DNA from: Coniella vitis
Lineage: Eukaryota > Ascomycota > Sordariomycetes > Diaporthales > Schizoparmaceae
NCBI GenBank assembly: GCA_011317545.1
Contig: WUJK01000002.1
Location: forward strand, 3,534,001-3,598,000
Direction: 5' to 3'
DNA: 64,000 bases
Part shown: in pieces, positions 37,238 through 47,774 of the stretch
How positions within the stretch are numbered: position 1 is the first letter of the stretch
Layout of the letters: every line of letters begins with the position of its first letter
Program-made: the position numbers and the translations under genes
The notes under the pieces: generated by a model
What the model saw: the letters and a program-made list of their open reading frames with translations, nothing else
What the model was told of the DNA's origin: nothing
The model's database searches: none

Positions 37238-38696
37238 TTACGCTGATGACTTTGCAACTTGTTCGGCCCAGGCAGCTTTCTCCCTCTTGAGCTCCCTCTT
37301 AACGTACCATATGGTGGCCATAGCCCATACGCCTGCCCATGCAAACGGCACAGACCAGCCAATGGCGAAAGCAGCATCGTCGCTCAGGGTAAAGATGAGA
37401 ATCATACAAACAACCGCCATGGCCTCGGCACCTACTGCCCAAAAAATTCCCAGTCGGCGAAGCATGGTGCGAAAAATGTGGCTCGCCTCGTATCTCCGGT
37501 TCAAGGCTTCACGATATGCTGTACCTCCAGATCCATCCACAGCAATAACGTCTTCGATAATTGTGTAGATGCATGGCCGTAGCTGGGCACCTTTGGGTAT
37601 GGAAGACATGCGCATAGGTGCGGGGACGCGGAACAGGCGCAAAGTATCGACCAACAACAACTCGGTGCCAAAGGTGAACAGCATCGTAGTCAAAGGCACC
37701 GACAAGAGGCGGATCGGCGGCCAGTATTGGCAAGTTCCCCTGGACATGAGGTCAGTCTTGATCCCAGCAGCAGGTATAGCATTGGTCTTCGACTTACACT
37801 ATGAGCTCCACCATGATGATGATCCAAGCGAGCGAGTAATTCCAGTGGAAAAGGTCCAAGTACCACCGCCTGGCTCCTATGACGCGGCAAGTGCTGTTTT
37901 TCTTCCATAGCCTCCAGAAACGGACAGCATACTCGACAATGCTCGCTCCTCCTATTGCGGCCGTGACAATGGAAAAGACTGCGTTGGCTGACAGGACCTC
38001 CCCCTTGTGCGTTGGCGTGTTAGCCCCAGGTCCGACTCCATACCATAGTCCATAGTACAATGCGATGGGCATGACAACCGAGTCGAAGATGATGAAAGAC
38101 CAGAAGATGAAAATGGATCGCTTCCGTGTATGAAGGGTGTAGTTGAGTGGCGGCGGTTCGGGCTCCAAAAGCTCTGGCGTAGACCCTGCCGAGGCTGGTG
38201 TGATAGCTGAATCCTGGACTGCAACACCGTTACTGGTAGCAGCTTCGACGCCATGTGCTGCTGGTGTTTCTTCCTTGTGACTGGAGAAACGGCGGGTCAT
38301 GGCCAAGCTAGGCCGGCCAAAGGGGCCATCGAACCGTCGGTCGAACTCGGCACTAGAACGGACCGCTCTCTGGCTTTCGGTCCTTGTTGTTGTTGTTGGG
38401 GCGTGAATGGGGGGTGGCTGCTGCGGCTCGGAAGCGTCTCCTGCCTGCCTGTTGATGGTGGGCAGACTATTGGATCGTTCGGCCACATTGGCGGTTGGGG
38501 TCCCGGTGCTACTGCGAGGCGAAAGTGGGCTGGGTCTGATATCTAGAGAATGGCGGCCAAATCGAGTGCGGGCGCGCTCCGAGTGCAGGCTTGTGCGAGG
38601 AGGTCTCTCGTGTACCGCATCGCCGCCAAATAGTTCCCCGGCTTCAACGGCCGAGGGGATTGGGGACAACGGCTGTCCCTCGGGGCGCTCGACCAT
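37238..38696 (-). CDS. Six-helix fungal membrane protein with disordered N-terminus
   Basis: Two exons (38696-37798 and 37739-37238) give 466 residues. The 58-nt intron has donor GTAAGT, a CTGACC branch site and acceptor CCAG. The ATG at 38696 is the first in frame; the open frame extends upstream without another ATG. Residues 1-190 are polar and Ser/Pro/Arg-rich and probably cytosolic. Six hydrophobic segments follow: about 195-219, 236-261, 283-300, 309-330, and two near 400-450 (IFWAVGAEAMAVVCMILIF; WSVPFAWAGVWAMATIWYV). The C-terminus is basic and helical (KRELKREKAAWAEQ). No transporter, channel or enzyme signature is visible. It sits in tandem with another fungal-only membrane protein gene, about 1.9 kb apart and on the same strand, which may or may not be meaningful. 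Confidence 0.82.
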
Positions 38697-40645
38697 CTTG
38701 ACCTGGGCACGGGTGGCGCGTGGTCGGAGCAAACGTCCCAGAGGTTCAAGCGTAGTCTGGTCAGGTTCTAGGCAAAGCCAACGATCCTGTAGCTGCGGTT
38801 CTGTAAAAACAGAGCAGATATGGACTGCCCTAGAGACAAAGGTGCCGTTTGTGCTAGAAAAACGAAAAAAGGAACTGGGGTATCAAATATAGAATATCAT
38901 AAAGTGAAGAATTGTACAGTACAGAAGACGAAATTGTGTGGGTCCTTGACCAGGCTGGTGTAATATGCACAGTGACTGGCTGGTTGTGTTGAACGAGCAA
39001 TGCTCATAGTGATGGATCTCAAGTTGAGCCCTTGAGAGTTGATGAAGTCAAAAGGGCAGCCGTCTCACATTTTCCCCCGTGGTGGGAAGGAAGGCATGAG
39101 GTCATACGCTTGGCTGCAAGTGCAACCGCACCCATGATTGACCTGTGATGTCATTTCTTTCGCGGCCCCACTTTTTGTTATTCCTACCTAGTACGATGGT
39201 CAAACTGTTCAGACTCGAGGCTTCACAGTCTTATGTTCCAACGATTGCAAGCAGCCTGCAATGCAACATGATAGTTGTTGTGGTTTTTGGAATACTTCTA
39301 TGGCTCTCTGTGCAGTGTGTTGGCGATTTCGTTATGCTTTCACATTGGGGCCAGTAGGCGAGTCGTGGGTCCCGCCACTCTATCGTAACGACTTGGGGAT
39401 CCAGGCCTCGTCTCCACTAGAATACATAGTATAGCGGGTGCTTACAGTGGCAGAGTGGCTGAGCGATAGCCTAGAAGCACCTCGCAGGGCACGCAAGCAA
39501 GCCGCAGATCTCGCCTGGACCCTGGAATTCATTCCATCCATCACGCAACAGCACCTCGACCATGATTTCCCTCACCTTGCCTGCTTGACCTACCCGATCT
39601 GGCTCGTCACTCCGCCTACCGCGTCAGCCCAGACTAGCCAAGACCAAGAGGTCTTGCTACCGCGCCCGGTCGCCCACTGAATGGGTTCTGTCTGGCCGGT
39701 CTTGTCATCGAGATTGGCGCGCTCTGATGACTTCGACAACGAAGCTACAATGCAATCCACCACTGAAGACTAATGGAAACGTATCGGTTTGCTAACGATA
39801 ACCCTAGATGGCTGAGAAGCGAGCATGTGCAACGCCCTCGAGTTATGCGCCTCTGGGCCTTGGACTCGCTGCTGACCACGTCGATCACAAGAGACGCCGG
39901 TGTTAGCTGATCACCGACTCGTACTCTTACCATACCAACCCACCAAACATTGACCGAGCCTGCCCAGTCCCGTGGCTAAATTCGCTCCGTCTCCGTTGCA
40001 GCTCCTTTGCGAGCTGCCGCGACGCTGACGCCGTGCCGTTCTGCCCTGAGCTTGGAAATTTTGGGGCCACAGCAAGGCTTAACACCCCCACACCCCTGGG
40101 AGGCAGGAATCCTTCAAGCCCTCAGGCTCCTATGGGACTGAGAGGAGGCTGAAGCAGGCAAGCTGACCCTCTACTACACCCGGTGGCGTCTCCTGCTACC
40201 TGTCCACATCGCCAGTCCGCTTACACGATTTTCGGCACATGGCTGTGCGTAAGACAAAGTCGTGGGGTCCGCTGATTGCTCGGGTTAGTTTGGTAAAATA
40301 ACCCGACACCATCCTCCTTGCCTCTTCACGCGTCCTGGGCCACCTGCAGTGCGAAGAAGCCTCGCACCCCCAAGCCATGGCCAAAGGGGCAGCTGCACAA
40401 TGCGAGCCGCCGCCGCCGCCGTCCAAAATGACACGCACGGTGTTACAGCACATTGCCAAAGTAGGGAGCAGCATTGGCAACCATTTCAAGGCATCCCTAT
40501 GACTTGCGTATTTGAAGCGTGCGATGTCCCTGCATTCCGGTGCTTCAAGAGGCCCTGCTTGGTCCCACTTACCGCTGGGCGTTGAGATTTTGACAGTTGA
40601 CACTTGCATTCGATGACCACTAGCCCGCTTTTGGTATAGCAAGTC
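38697..40645. other. Intergenic DNA between divergent genes
   Basis: Shared upstream region of the membrane protein gene and the DUF2235 gene. One ACATAGTA word (39424). A tRNA-like A-box text near 39450 lacks a B box. No gene was identified; an antisense frame at 40196-40834 overlaps the start of the DUF2235 gene and is probably a shadow. Confidence 0.5.
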
Positions 40646-42728
40646 ATGGCAAAAGCCCAAGCTGTATTGGACGGCAACGCAACAATGCAGAGCTCGCGTC
40701 CCAGCTCCAAGAGGATCATCGTATGCTGCGATGGCACCTGGCAGAACTCGAACGGTGCCGACGAGAAGCCGTTGACCAACGTGACGAGGCTGGCACGGTC
40801 GCTCAAGCGCACATGTGCTGATGGTACCCATCAAATCATCTTTTACCAGCCTGGCGTGGGGACCGCAGGGGGGCTGATGGATACCTTGACTGGGGGCGCT
40901 TTTGGCATGGGTCTACCAGAGGTACGTTTGAGAACAACCGTTCACTCTAGATGAGAGCACGATATGTCTTCTTCACGCTAATCCATTTGGTCAGGATATC
41001 AAAGAGGCATATAATTACATATGCACCAATTATGTTGACGGTGACGATATCGTCCTGGTTGGATTCTCGCGGGGTGCCTTTACGGCAAGATCCGTTGCAG
41101 ATCTCATTGCTTCGATTGGCCTCTTGAACAGTGAAGGCATGATGCACTTCTATTCTATCTTTAGCGATTATGAGCACATGGCAGATGAACACCGGAGAGC
41201 GGACGCATTTCTTGATGATTCATATTCCTACCTGACAAAGTATTCTGGAGAAAAAGGCAAAGCCAAGATTTTATGGGAGAATCATCGCAAGGACGAGTAC
41301 CGGGCGTGGCTCATCAAGGTAGGTTCGACTTTGGCATCTTCCACGTTCCGTACTGACGAATAAATAGAGACGCTGGACGCGAGATGCGTTCAAGGACGGC
41401 TCAGAGATCATTAAAGTCAAGGCTGTTGCGGTGTGGGAAACCGTTGGCTCGCTTGGCATCCCCATCACGCCTGTCATCGGGCTCCACGGATCAACCGCAG
41501 AATAAGTCTCCCGTACGCCTATACCCCGATGAGCGAGCAAACTAACTCTATGTGCACATGGCGATTCACGAACACTCATATCTCTGGTAAAGTTGAGTAC
41601 GCTTTTCAAGCACTATCTTTGGACGAGCCCAGAAGCTCCTTTAGACCTGCGTTATGGGAACGACTCGACGAAAACACGACGACTTATCTCAAACAGGTCT
41701 GGTTCCCTGGAGCTCACTCCAATGTGGGAGGCGGGTGGCACGACCAGCAAATTGCGTGCATTACTCTGGCCTGTAAGTAACATCATGATATGCTCTCAAA
41801 ACCTACAAGATAGTCCAATTCTGACCGAACGCATTGTGAAACCTTAGGGCTGTGTGACCAACTCACTCCTCTGGGCATCGAGTTCTCATATCGGCGCCTT
41901 ACTAAGGTCTTCTATTCGTCTCTGCGTTACAGTGCGGCCCACCCTTACCCTTATGTCCCCAGTCCATCCATCGCTATCCCATCCAAGATCTGGTCTCTTC
42001 TTTTAAAGTCTCGTATTCCCCATCCCTGGGCGTTCTCCCCGATACCGTGTCCACCTCCCAAGCCTGAGCAACGCATTGACCTTGGCAATTGTACGGGCAA
42101 AGATCACCACCCATATGGCTCGCCGGCCCAGCTCTGGAAGTATCACGGCAGGCCGTGGGGCCTTGGCCAGACACGCTATCCAACCAGTAAAATTGAGCTT
42201 GCTGGGGGAACGTCCGTCAGGAGGCCTGGATGTTTCATGCGGGTTGATGTTAACACAAATGAGGATACTACGGAGCCCTTACTCAATACAAACGAGAGAA
42301 TTCACTCTTGTGTGCGACTGAGGCTGGATCTAGGCGGCATGAGCATGGATGATCGACAGATGTGGCCCTGCACGTCGCTCTTGGACGATGACCGGAAAGA
42401 GGGCCACTCGGTGTGGAAGTTGACAAGCGGCAATGCGGTATCCAGCAAGGAATTGAGCATCCAAGAGGTGTTTTGGGAAAAGGAATTGGCCAATTCCAGA
42501 AAAGGGTACAACCTCAATGAACTGTACCCGATTCAACAGGGAGACGGCAACTGGAAGTGGGTCTTTGAGCAGCATGCCGTCGTGAAGAATGGGGTTGGCA
42601 AACAAGTAGAGCCACGGATCGACACGCTACCGGAGGAACCCGTGGTTGGCTACTGGGAACGCCATCTGTTGGCATTGACGGTGGGTGAGTATGATGTTTG
42701 GAGGCTGGCAGAGGAGGAGCGGATGTGA
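40646..42728 (+). CDS. DUF2235 (Tle1-like) alpha/beta hydrolase
   Basis: Five exons (40646-40921, 40995-41318, 41368-41501, 41558-41772, 41848-42728) encode 609 residues. The DUF2235 hallmarks are present in order: RIIVCCDGTWQNS near residues 23-35 (Asp29), the nucleophile elbow Gly-Phe-Ser117-Arg-Gly, VWETVGSLGIP, a conserved AFQALSLDEPR block, and VWFPGAHSNVGGGW with the likely catalytic His298. The C-terminal third (PWGLGQTRYPTSKIELAGG; RVDVNTNEDT-EPLLNTNERIH) is typical of the fungal members. Bacterial Tle1 relatives are phospholipases; lipid hydrolysis is a reasonable but unproved guess here. No signal peptide. Introns 1, 2 and 4 are ordinary GT-AG. The third junction (41502-41557) has no usable GT-AG pair that keeps the conserved text and appears to be an AT-AC intron; see its own entry. 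Confidence 0.88.
41502..41557 (+). other. Putative AT-AC intron in the DUF2235 gene
   Basis: A 56-base segment begins ATAAGT, ends TGTGCAC, and contains ACTAAC with the branch A at 41545, 12 bases before the end. Removing it joins GSTA-E to WRFTNTHISGKVEYAFQAL in frame, exactly the order seen in DUF2235 proteins. Read through, the frame stops at once with TAA (41503-41505). The donor differs from the common GTAAGT only at the first base, and it does not match the minor-spliceosome ATATCCTT. This suggests a U2-type AT-AC intron. The alternative GT-AG pair (41473-41537, donor GTCATC) is in frame but deletes conserved residues and has no good branch site. Confidence 0.65.
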
Positions 42729-43763
42729 TTGGAGCAGATCTTGTCCCAGGAGACGTGCATCCACCCCGTCTTTGATCTATTGCGACTTCAGGCAGTGCAT
42801 TACGCTTGCACGATCTTCTTACGATCAGCCTTTGTGGTCGCCTAAGCCGTGCAGACAAAGTCGCCAACTCAAACTTGCACTCAACGCGACAGTACGGCCC
42901 ACCTAGGTGCATACTTGTGTGTACGCAGCAGGTCAGCACATCTGTGGAATTATTGGTGACAACTCTGGCAATGACCATATACATACAGGCTTAGGACTGT
43001 CCTCGACTATATGAAGCGAATTATTCATATCGACGCGCCAGCCGATGAGCATCATCCGTGCCGTGGCGGCGAGGTGGTCATCGACGCTGGAAGTATCCGT
43101 TTCCCCCGCACGTCGCAGCAGGCTACAGACGGAGGTCACTGGGCAAGGTTTGCAACATGATTGGCCCAACCTTCATGCCGAGTTTCGAGCCCCCAGTCTC
43201 ACTGCTGACAGGCCTGCTTTCTTTGGTTCGACCATCCTACGGCTGCCTTGGGAAGAATCATCATCCCCACAATATTGTAAACACGTTTTTCCACATCATG
43301 ATTGGAGTCGAGGCAGCAGCGCCCTCTGCATACGCACCGCTAGGCATTCATGCGTTGTGACTCAATGCGCACCTGCGTACCAGTGCCCGTGAGGCTGCTG
43401 GTGGGTGGCCCTCTTGCTAAGCAGGATCTCGAAGGAAGCCTTGGCGGCTAAACGTAAAATGGAAGATGAGTGTTTGAGAGGAGACTTGCAAGAGCCAGGT
43501 ACAGACGGACCCGAAGTGGTTGTTGATGGATAAAAGAGCCGTGAATTCTCCTTGCATCTCGCTCTGGAATCATTGATGGTCCAACCACATCTAATCCAGC
43601 TTCTGTCCTCTCTGCTATCTTTCCCCCTTTTTCCAGGCCTTTTTTTTTTTTTTTGGAGAGCCCTTCAAGTCATTCATCATACAAAATAACTTCTTTGTTT
43701 ACCTTGTCTGGGTTGATTGATTCTCATTGAACATTGGGTTTGGAGTATATCCCGACCAGCACG
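42729..43763. other. Intergenic DNA containing a gene remnant
   Basis: Between the DUF2235 stop and the AAA ATPase start. A frameshifted coding remnant occupies about 42989-43360. The final 200 bases contain a 16-base T run (about 43639-43655) and TTTCCCCCTTTTTCC pyrimidine tracts, consistent with the promoter of the ATPase gene. Confidence 0.55.
42989..43360 (+). pseudogene. Frameshifted remnant of an unidentified fungal gene
   Basis: Starting after a ...CATACAG acceptor-like site, one frame reads LRTVLDYMKRIIHIDAPADE and continues HHPCRGGEVVIDAGSIRFP and TDGGHWARFA before a stop at 43158. A second frame, beginning at about 43148, reads VCNMIGPTFMPSFEPPVSLL and continues YGCLGKNHHPHNIVNTFFHIMIGVEAA to a stop at 43360. 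Both halves look strongly protein-like and naturally continue each other across the overlap near 43145-43160, where the text GCAAGGTTTGCAA suggests a small deletion. No intron of normal size can bridge them. It is either a pseudogene (3' part of a lost gene) or a sequencing error in a live gene whose 5' exons I could not place. Family not identified. Confidence 0.45.
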
Positions 43764-46074
43764 ATGGCGAGAACACAGTCAGCGGAGCCCGTGAAGAAGA
43801 GGCTCGCGTCTGAGATCGCCAAAAGCAAGCAAAGTTCCCAAAGCGCAGAGGGAATGATCAAAAGTGGCCTCTTGAAAGAGAACAAGGTTGATGCCTCTGC
43901 TAGTGACTCGAGCGCTGTTGACACCCCACAAAGTGAGGAAGAAGATGACGACGACGACGACGACGAAGAAGAAGAAGAAGAAGAAAAGTCCAATCTTCCC
44001 GTCGGTTCGGTCTCGGCCATCAAGAACATCTACCGCTCGCCCAAGGACAACGACGGCAACTGGACGTGGGTGAAAAAATACCCCGCCGACGCCCAAGAGC
44101 CCGCCGAGAACGCCGTGACGGACACGTACGCCGTCCTGGTGCGCAACATTGTCAGCCCCAGCGGCCGCAAGAAGCTCGAGGCGCACTCGGTTGTGATTCA
44201 GAGCCCCTGGCTGCGCGCGGCGCTCGGCGAGGACATCTTGGCCAACTACCCGGGCGTGGCGTGCGAGCTCGAGCGGCTGACGTTTGAGGCGCCCTTCAAG
44301 CCGTTTGTGCACCGCTGGACGAAGCTGGTCGAGTACATGAAGCGGGAGGATCTGGAGGACAAGACGAGGGAGCATCTTGTGCTGCTGCATGATATTCTCA
44401 AGTATGAGATTGGCGACAGCATCAAAGCGTTTGAGGATTATGTGCTGAATGGCGTCATTACCTTTCAGCACCTGTGGTAAGTGATCTTTTTGTTTCAACT
44501 CTCTCGCTGGAAGTTCTCTTCTCTGCTCGCCTGAGATTTGTGGCACTAATACTTCAATATATAGGATGATCTTCCAGCCAGGTTCAGTGGTCCTCGCCGC
44601 GCACAAAGGCCCACTCTCCGCCTTTGAACTCGATGAGACAGAGTACCTTGAGAACAAGTGCGGCCAATTCCTACAGCTCCGCGCAGACTGCGTCGACTAC
44701 AGCGGCAAGGAGTTTGGTCGCTACACGGAGCGCATCAACATCCCCGAATTCAGTGGCACCAAGAAGATCACGAGCCTGAATGCATTTCCACTGGACTTCC
44801 ACGAGGCGCGCGAGGCCGTGGTGAGCCAGCTCGTGCGCCGCGGGCAGACGTTTGAAGAGCTCGCAGGCCACCACTACAAGGCCTACGACGGGACGGCCAT
44901 TACGTGGGACCGCCAGGGCGAGGAGCAGCCGATTACCATCACGGGCCGCATCGTGATTGATATTACATCCTTCAACCGCAGCAACATGTGGCGACGGCGC
45001 TACCTGGGCGAGTGGAACGCAAAGGACCTCGAGAGACTCCAGGAGCACAAAAGGGAGCATGGACTTGACTCTGAAGGGTCCGCATCCCATTTCCGACTGA
45101 CGCCGTACCACCAGATGCTGGCGCGCTCGCGGACGCGCGGCTACTCGCTCAAGCGCAAAGAGTGGCTTGAGTTTTATGTCGAGCAAGTGCGTGAGATTGA
45201 GTGGAACACGGATGCCTTTGACAGGCTTGTGCTTCCTGAGGACCAAAAGGAGTTGATTATGGCGTTCTCCGAGTCGCAGATTCAGGGAGGCGCTGGGTTT
45301 GACGATGTAATTTCTGGAAAGGGCCGCGGCATCGTAAGTTTTGTGCTGTGTTTTGTTGCTGTCTCCTGGTTTTCCACCTGTCCATATATATATCAGTGAC
45401 TAACAAATCTCTACAATGTCCAGATCTGTCTGCTTTCCGGCCCTCCTGGCGTGGGCAAGACACTCACCGCCGAGGCTGTAGCGGAGAACCTGCGCGTGCC
45501 GCTGCACACGCTCAGCTCAGGCGATCTGGGCTCCGAGGCATGGGAAGTCGAAAACGGCCTCTCGCAGATCCTCGAGCTAGTGGCGCGCTGGAACGCCATC
45601 CTGCTGCTCGACGAGTGCGACGTCTTTCTCGAGGCGCGCACAACGGCGGACCTGCAGCGTAACAAGGTCGTCTCCATCTTCTTGCGGACGCTGGAGTACT
45701 ACGAGGGCATCCTCTTCATGACGACGAACCGCGTCGACAACATCGATGCTGCTTTCCAGTCGCGCATCCATGTCTCGCTGAATTACCCAGACTTGACGAC
45801 CGAGTCGAGGAAGCAGATTTGGAAGAACTTCCTGGCTGGGTTCAATAGACAGCGCACGGAGGGGACGCAGGACGAGCCTGAGATCTCGGAGGCGGACATT
45901 GAGGAGTTGGCGGAGCTGGAGTTGAACGGCCGGCAGATTAAGAATATTCTCAAGACGTCGCAGTTGTTGGCGTCGCGGAAGAAGAGTGTGCTGAGGCGGA
46001 GCTTTATTGATACGGTGCTGGCTATTGAGAAGCGTCGACCAGCGGTGGATGAGGGGTTCTCAAAGGGTCGTTGA
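43764..46074 (+). CDS. AAA-type ATPase with fungal N-terminal domain (DUF7025 type)
   Basis: Three exons (43764-44476, 44565-45333, 45424-46074) give 710 residues. The introns are 88 and 90 nt with GTAAGT donors and a CTAAC branch in the second. The open frame continues upstream of 43764 but without an ATG. Residues about 55-75 are an unbroken acidic run (Asp then Glu). A domain of about 350 residues typical of fungal AAA proteins follows (VLVRNIVSPSGRKKLEAHSVVIQSP...; PGSVVLAAHKGPLSAFELDE). The AAA core has Walker A GPPGVGKT (500-507), Walker B ILLLDECD (Asp557, Glu558), sensor-1 Asn596 in FMTTNR and an arginine finger near Arg608 (FQSRIHVSL). All catalytic residues are present, so it should hydrolyse ATP. 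The partner or substrate is unknown. The acidic run may mediate protein binding or nuclear location (inference). Confidence 0.9.
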
Positions 46075-46409
46075 TGGGGAAACTTGGAAGGGAATCGCTG
46101 GCTGAAGGCACGGAAAGAATATACTGATCACGCTGACACAATCTCATGATGACCTCGGATTTACCAATCCGCTATGGGATGAACATAGACATTCCTGAAT
46201 ATAAGAAGTGACTTTGTATTATTTTTGACGTCTGGGTACTTTATATGACTTAGTCTGCAAAACTCAAAGAGTCCTACAGCTCTTTTCGCGTTCTGCCCAA
46301 AAAGAAAAAAAAAAAAAAAAAAGCAAGAAAGAAAAAGAAAAAAGCCAGAGTAGTATTACAATTATATTATTATTATAACCTGTAGCTGCCATCCATCAAT
46401 GCTCATTAT
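46075..46409. other. Short spacer between convergent genes
   Basis: 335 bases shared as 3' regions of the ATPase and methyltransferase genes. Contains a poly-A run of about 20 near 46303-46322 followed by A/G-rich sequence and an ATT-rich stretch. No gene. Confidence 0.6.
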
Positions 46410-47774
46410 CTAGTCGGCCCGCTTCGAAATGGCACAAATCTGCTTGCCACAGTCGATGTGGCTAATACTTTCGACCTCGTGAAATTGCGCCTGCTTCTCC
46501 CAATGCACACCCATCCCCCTGAGCTGGTAGACATCGAGATTCGGATCAGGGTACATCATATCCTCCATGATCTGTTGTACATACCGAAACATGGTCGTCC
46601 TGCTGCTCGTCGTCGTTTTGTTGTTTGAAGCCTCCCCACCGTACTTTTCCAAGTAGCTCGTTTCCAAATACTCACAAAAGAAGACGCCACCAGGCCTCAC
46701 GGTGCTCCAGAGACTCTGCAGACTCTTGATCTGCTGCGCTACCGTGTGGCCGCCCGAGAGAACAATGACATCAAAGTCGCCGCCGCCGCCGCTGCCGCCA
46801 CTCTGGCTGCTGCTGCGAGCATATTGGCGCTTGAAGTCGGCCATGAAGAGATCATCGCCGGGGTCGCCCACCACGACCGTCGCACTCTTGCCGCCGTCTG
46901 CCGTTGCCCCTTGCCACTGCTGGACGCACCCTGCATCCTGCTCGATGAAGTACAGGTCGGGGTTGAGGAAATACTCCTTCCACGTGGTGTACGCGGATCC
47001 GACGCCGCGGCCGCCCCCGCCGCCCATCCAGCATCCCAGGCCGATTTCCAGGAGCTTGAGCTGCCTGCGATTGCGTTTGGGAGCGAGGTAGCGCTCGTAC
47101 ATGGATTGGTACGTGTGGATGGTGACCTTGTCGGTGCCCTTTTCGATGGCGATGTCGTAGAAGCCTGAGCCCGAGCCCACGACGCCCGAGCTCTGGCCGG
47201 CGGATGGGTGGGTGTTGGGAGTGGAGGAAAGCTGATTGTGGCCGCCGATGGCGTTTTGGCTTTGTTGCTGCTGCTGCTGCTGCTGCTGTTGTTGTTGTTG
47301 TTGTAGTTGCGGCTGTTGTTGCTGGGCTTTGAGGATGGGACGGGCGTCCGGGTCGTTGTAGTATGTGTCGTCGTAGGGGAGGGCGAGGCTTTTGCCGACC
47401 GTGCTTTGGTCGTCGACTTTGAGGAGAGCTTTCAGCGAGGGAGGGAGGGCGAAGGCGGGGCCAGCAGAAGCAGAGTCCGCGGCCACGTCCGAGTTGGCGC
47501 CGGCGCCGGAGCTGTGCGCATGGTCGTTCACAGACGACGCGGGATTTGATGAGGAGAGCAGCAAAGCGTCCTTCTCCCTGGCGTCCCCGTCGAGTGTGAT
47601 GTGCAGCGTTTCGGGCGGGTTGAGCGACCACGAGCTGCCCGTGGGATCCACCACTGTGTCCCTGGTTGGGGGCACATGGCCCCTTTCCAGGCGTATCTGG
47701 ACGAGCGTGAAGATGACGAACCCCATGATGGCTGTGTAGAAGAAGACATTGTGTTTTTTGTATACGGTCGTCAT
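46410..47774 (-). CDS. Membrane-anchored methyltransferase-fold protein (MycE-like) with polyQ
   Basis: Single exon of 454 residues from the ATG at 47774 (good context, first in-frame ATG). A hydrophobic segment at residues about 9-27 (NVFFYTAIMGFVIFTLVQI) with positive residues before it suggests a type II membrane anchor, probably Golgi or ER. Residues 30-200 are low complexity and include 14 consecutive Gln (158-171). The C-terminal half resembles sugar O-methyltransferases of the MycE type: GTDKVTIHTYQSMYERYLAP, the SAM-binding LLEIGLGCWMGGG, WKEYFLNPDLYFIEQDAGCV, a VVVGDPGDDLF strand, and SGGHTVAQQIKSLQSLWSTV then RPGGVFFCEYLETSYLEKYGG. Related fungal proteins are labelled hard-surface-induced or methyltransferase proteins. 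The acceptor substrate is unknown. Confidence 0.8.
   Translation of the reverse strand: MTTVYKKHNVFFYTAIMGFVIFTLVQIRLERGHVPPTRDTVVDPTGSSWSLNPPETLHITLDGDAREKDALLLSSSNPASSVNDHAHSSGAGANSDVAADSASAGPAFALPPSLKALLKVDDQSTVGKSLALPYDDTYYNDPDARPILKAQQQQPQLQQQQQQQQQQQQQQSQNAIGGHNQLSSTPNTHPSAGQSSGVVGSGSGFYDIAIEKGTDKVTIHTYQSMYERYLAPKRNRRQLKLLEIGLGCWMGGGGGRGVGSAYTTWKEYFLNPDLYFIEQDAGCVQQWQGATADGGKSATVVVGDPGDDLFMADFKRQYARSSSQSGGSGGGGDFDVIVLSGGHTVAQQIKSLQSLWSTVRPGGVFFCEYLETSYLEKYGGEASNNKTTTSSRTTMFRYVQQIMEDMMYPDPNLDVYQLRGMGVHWEKQAQFHEVESISHIDCGKQICAISKRAD
47262..47305. repeat. CAG/CAA microsatellite encoding polyglutamine
   Basis: Seven CTG flanked by TTG triplets on the plus strand encode 14 Gln in the methyltransferase-like protein on the minus strand. 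Mixed CAA/CAG codons would limit slippage. Length variation between strains is likely but not shown. Confidence 0.85.

Noticed and set aside
39440..39530. Text resembling a tRNA A box (tggctgagcgatagcc)
   Set aside because: No matching B box or stems downstream.
43779..44657. 292-codon minus-strand open frame
   Set aside because: Exact antisense shadow of exon 1 of the AAA ATPase, crossing its intron.
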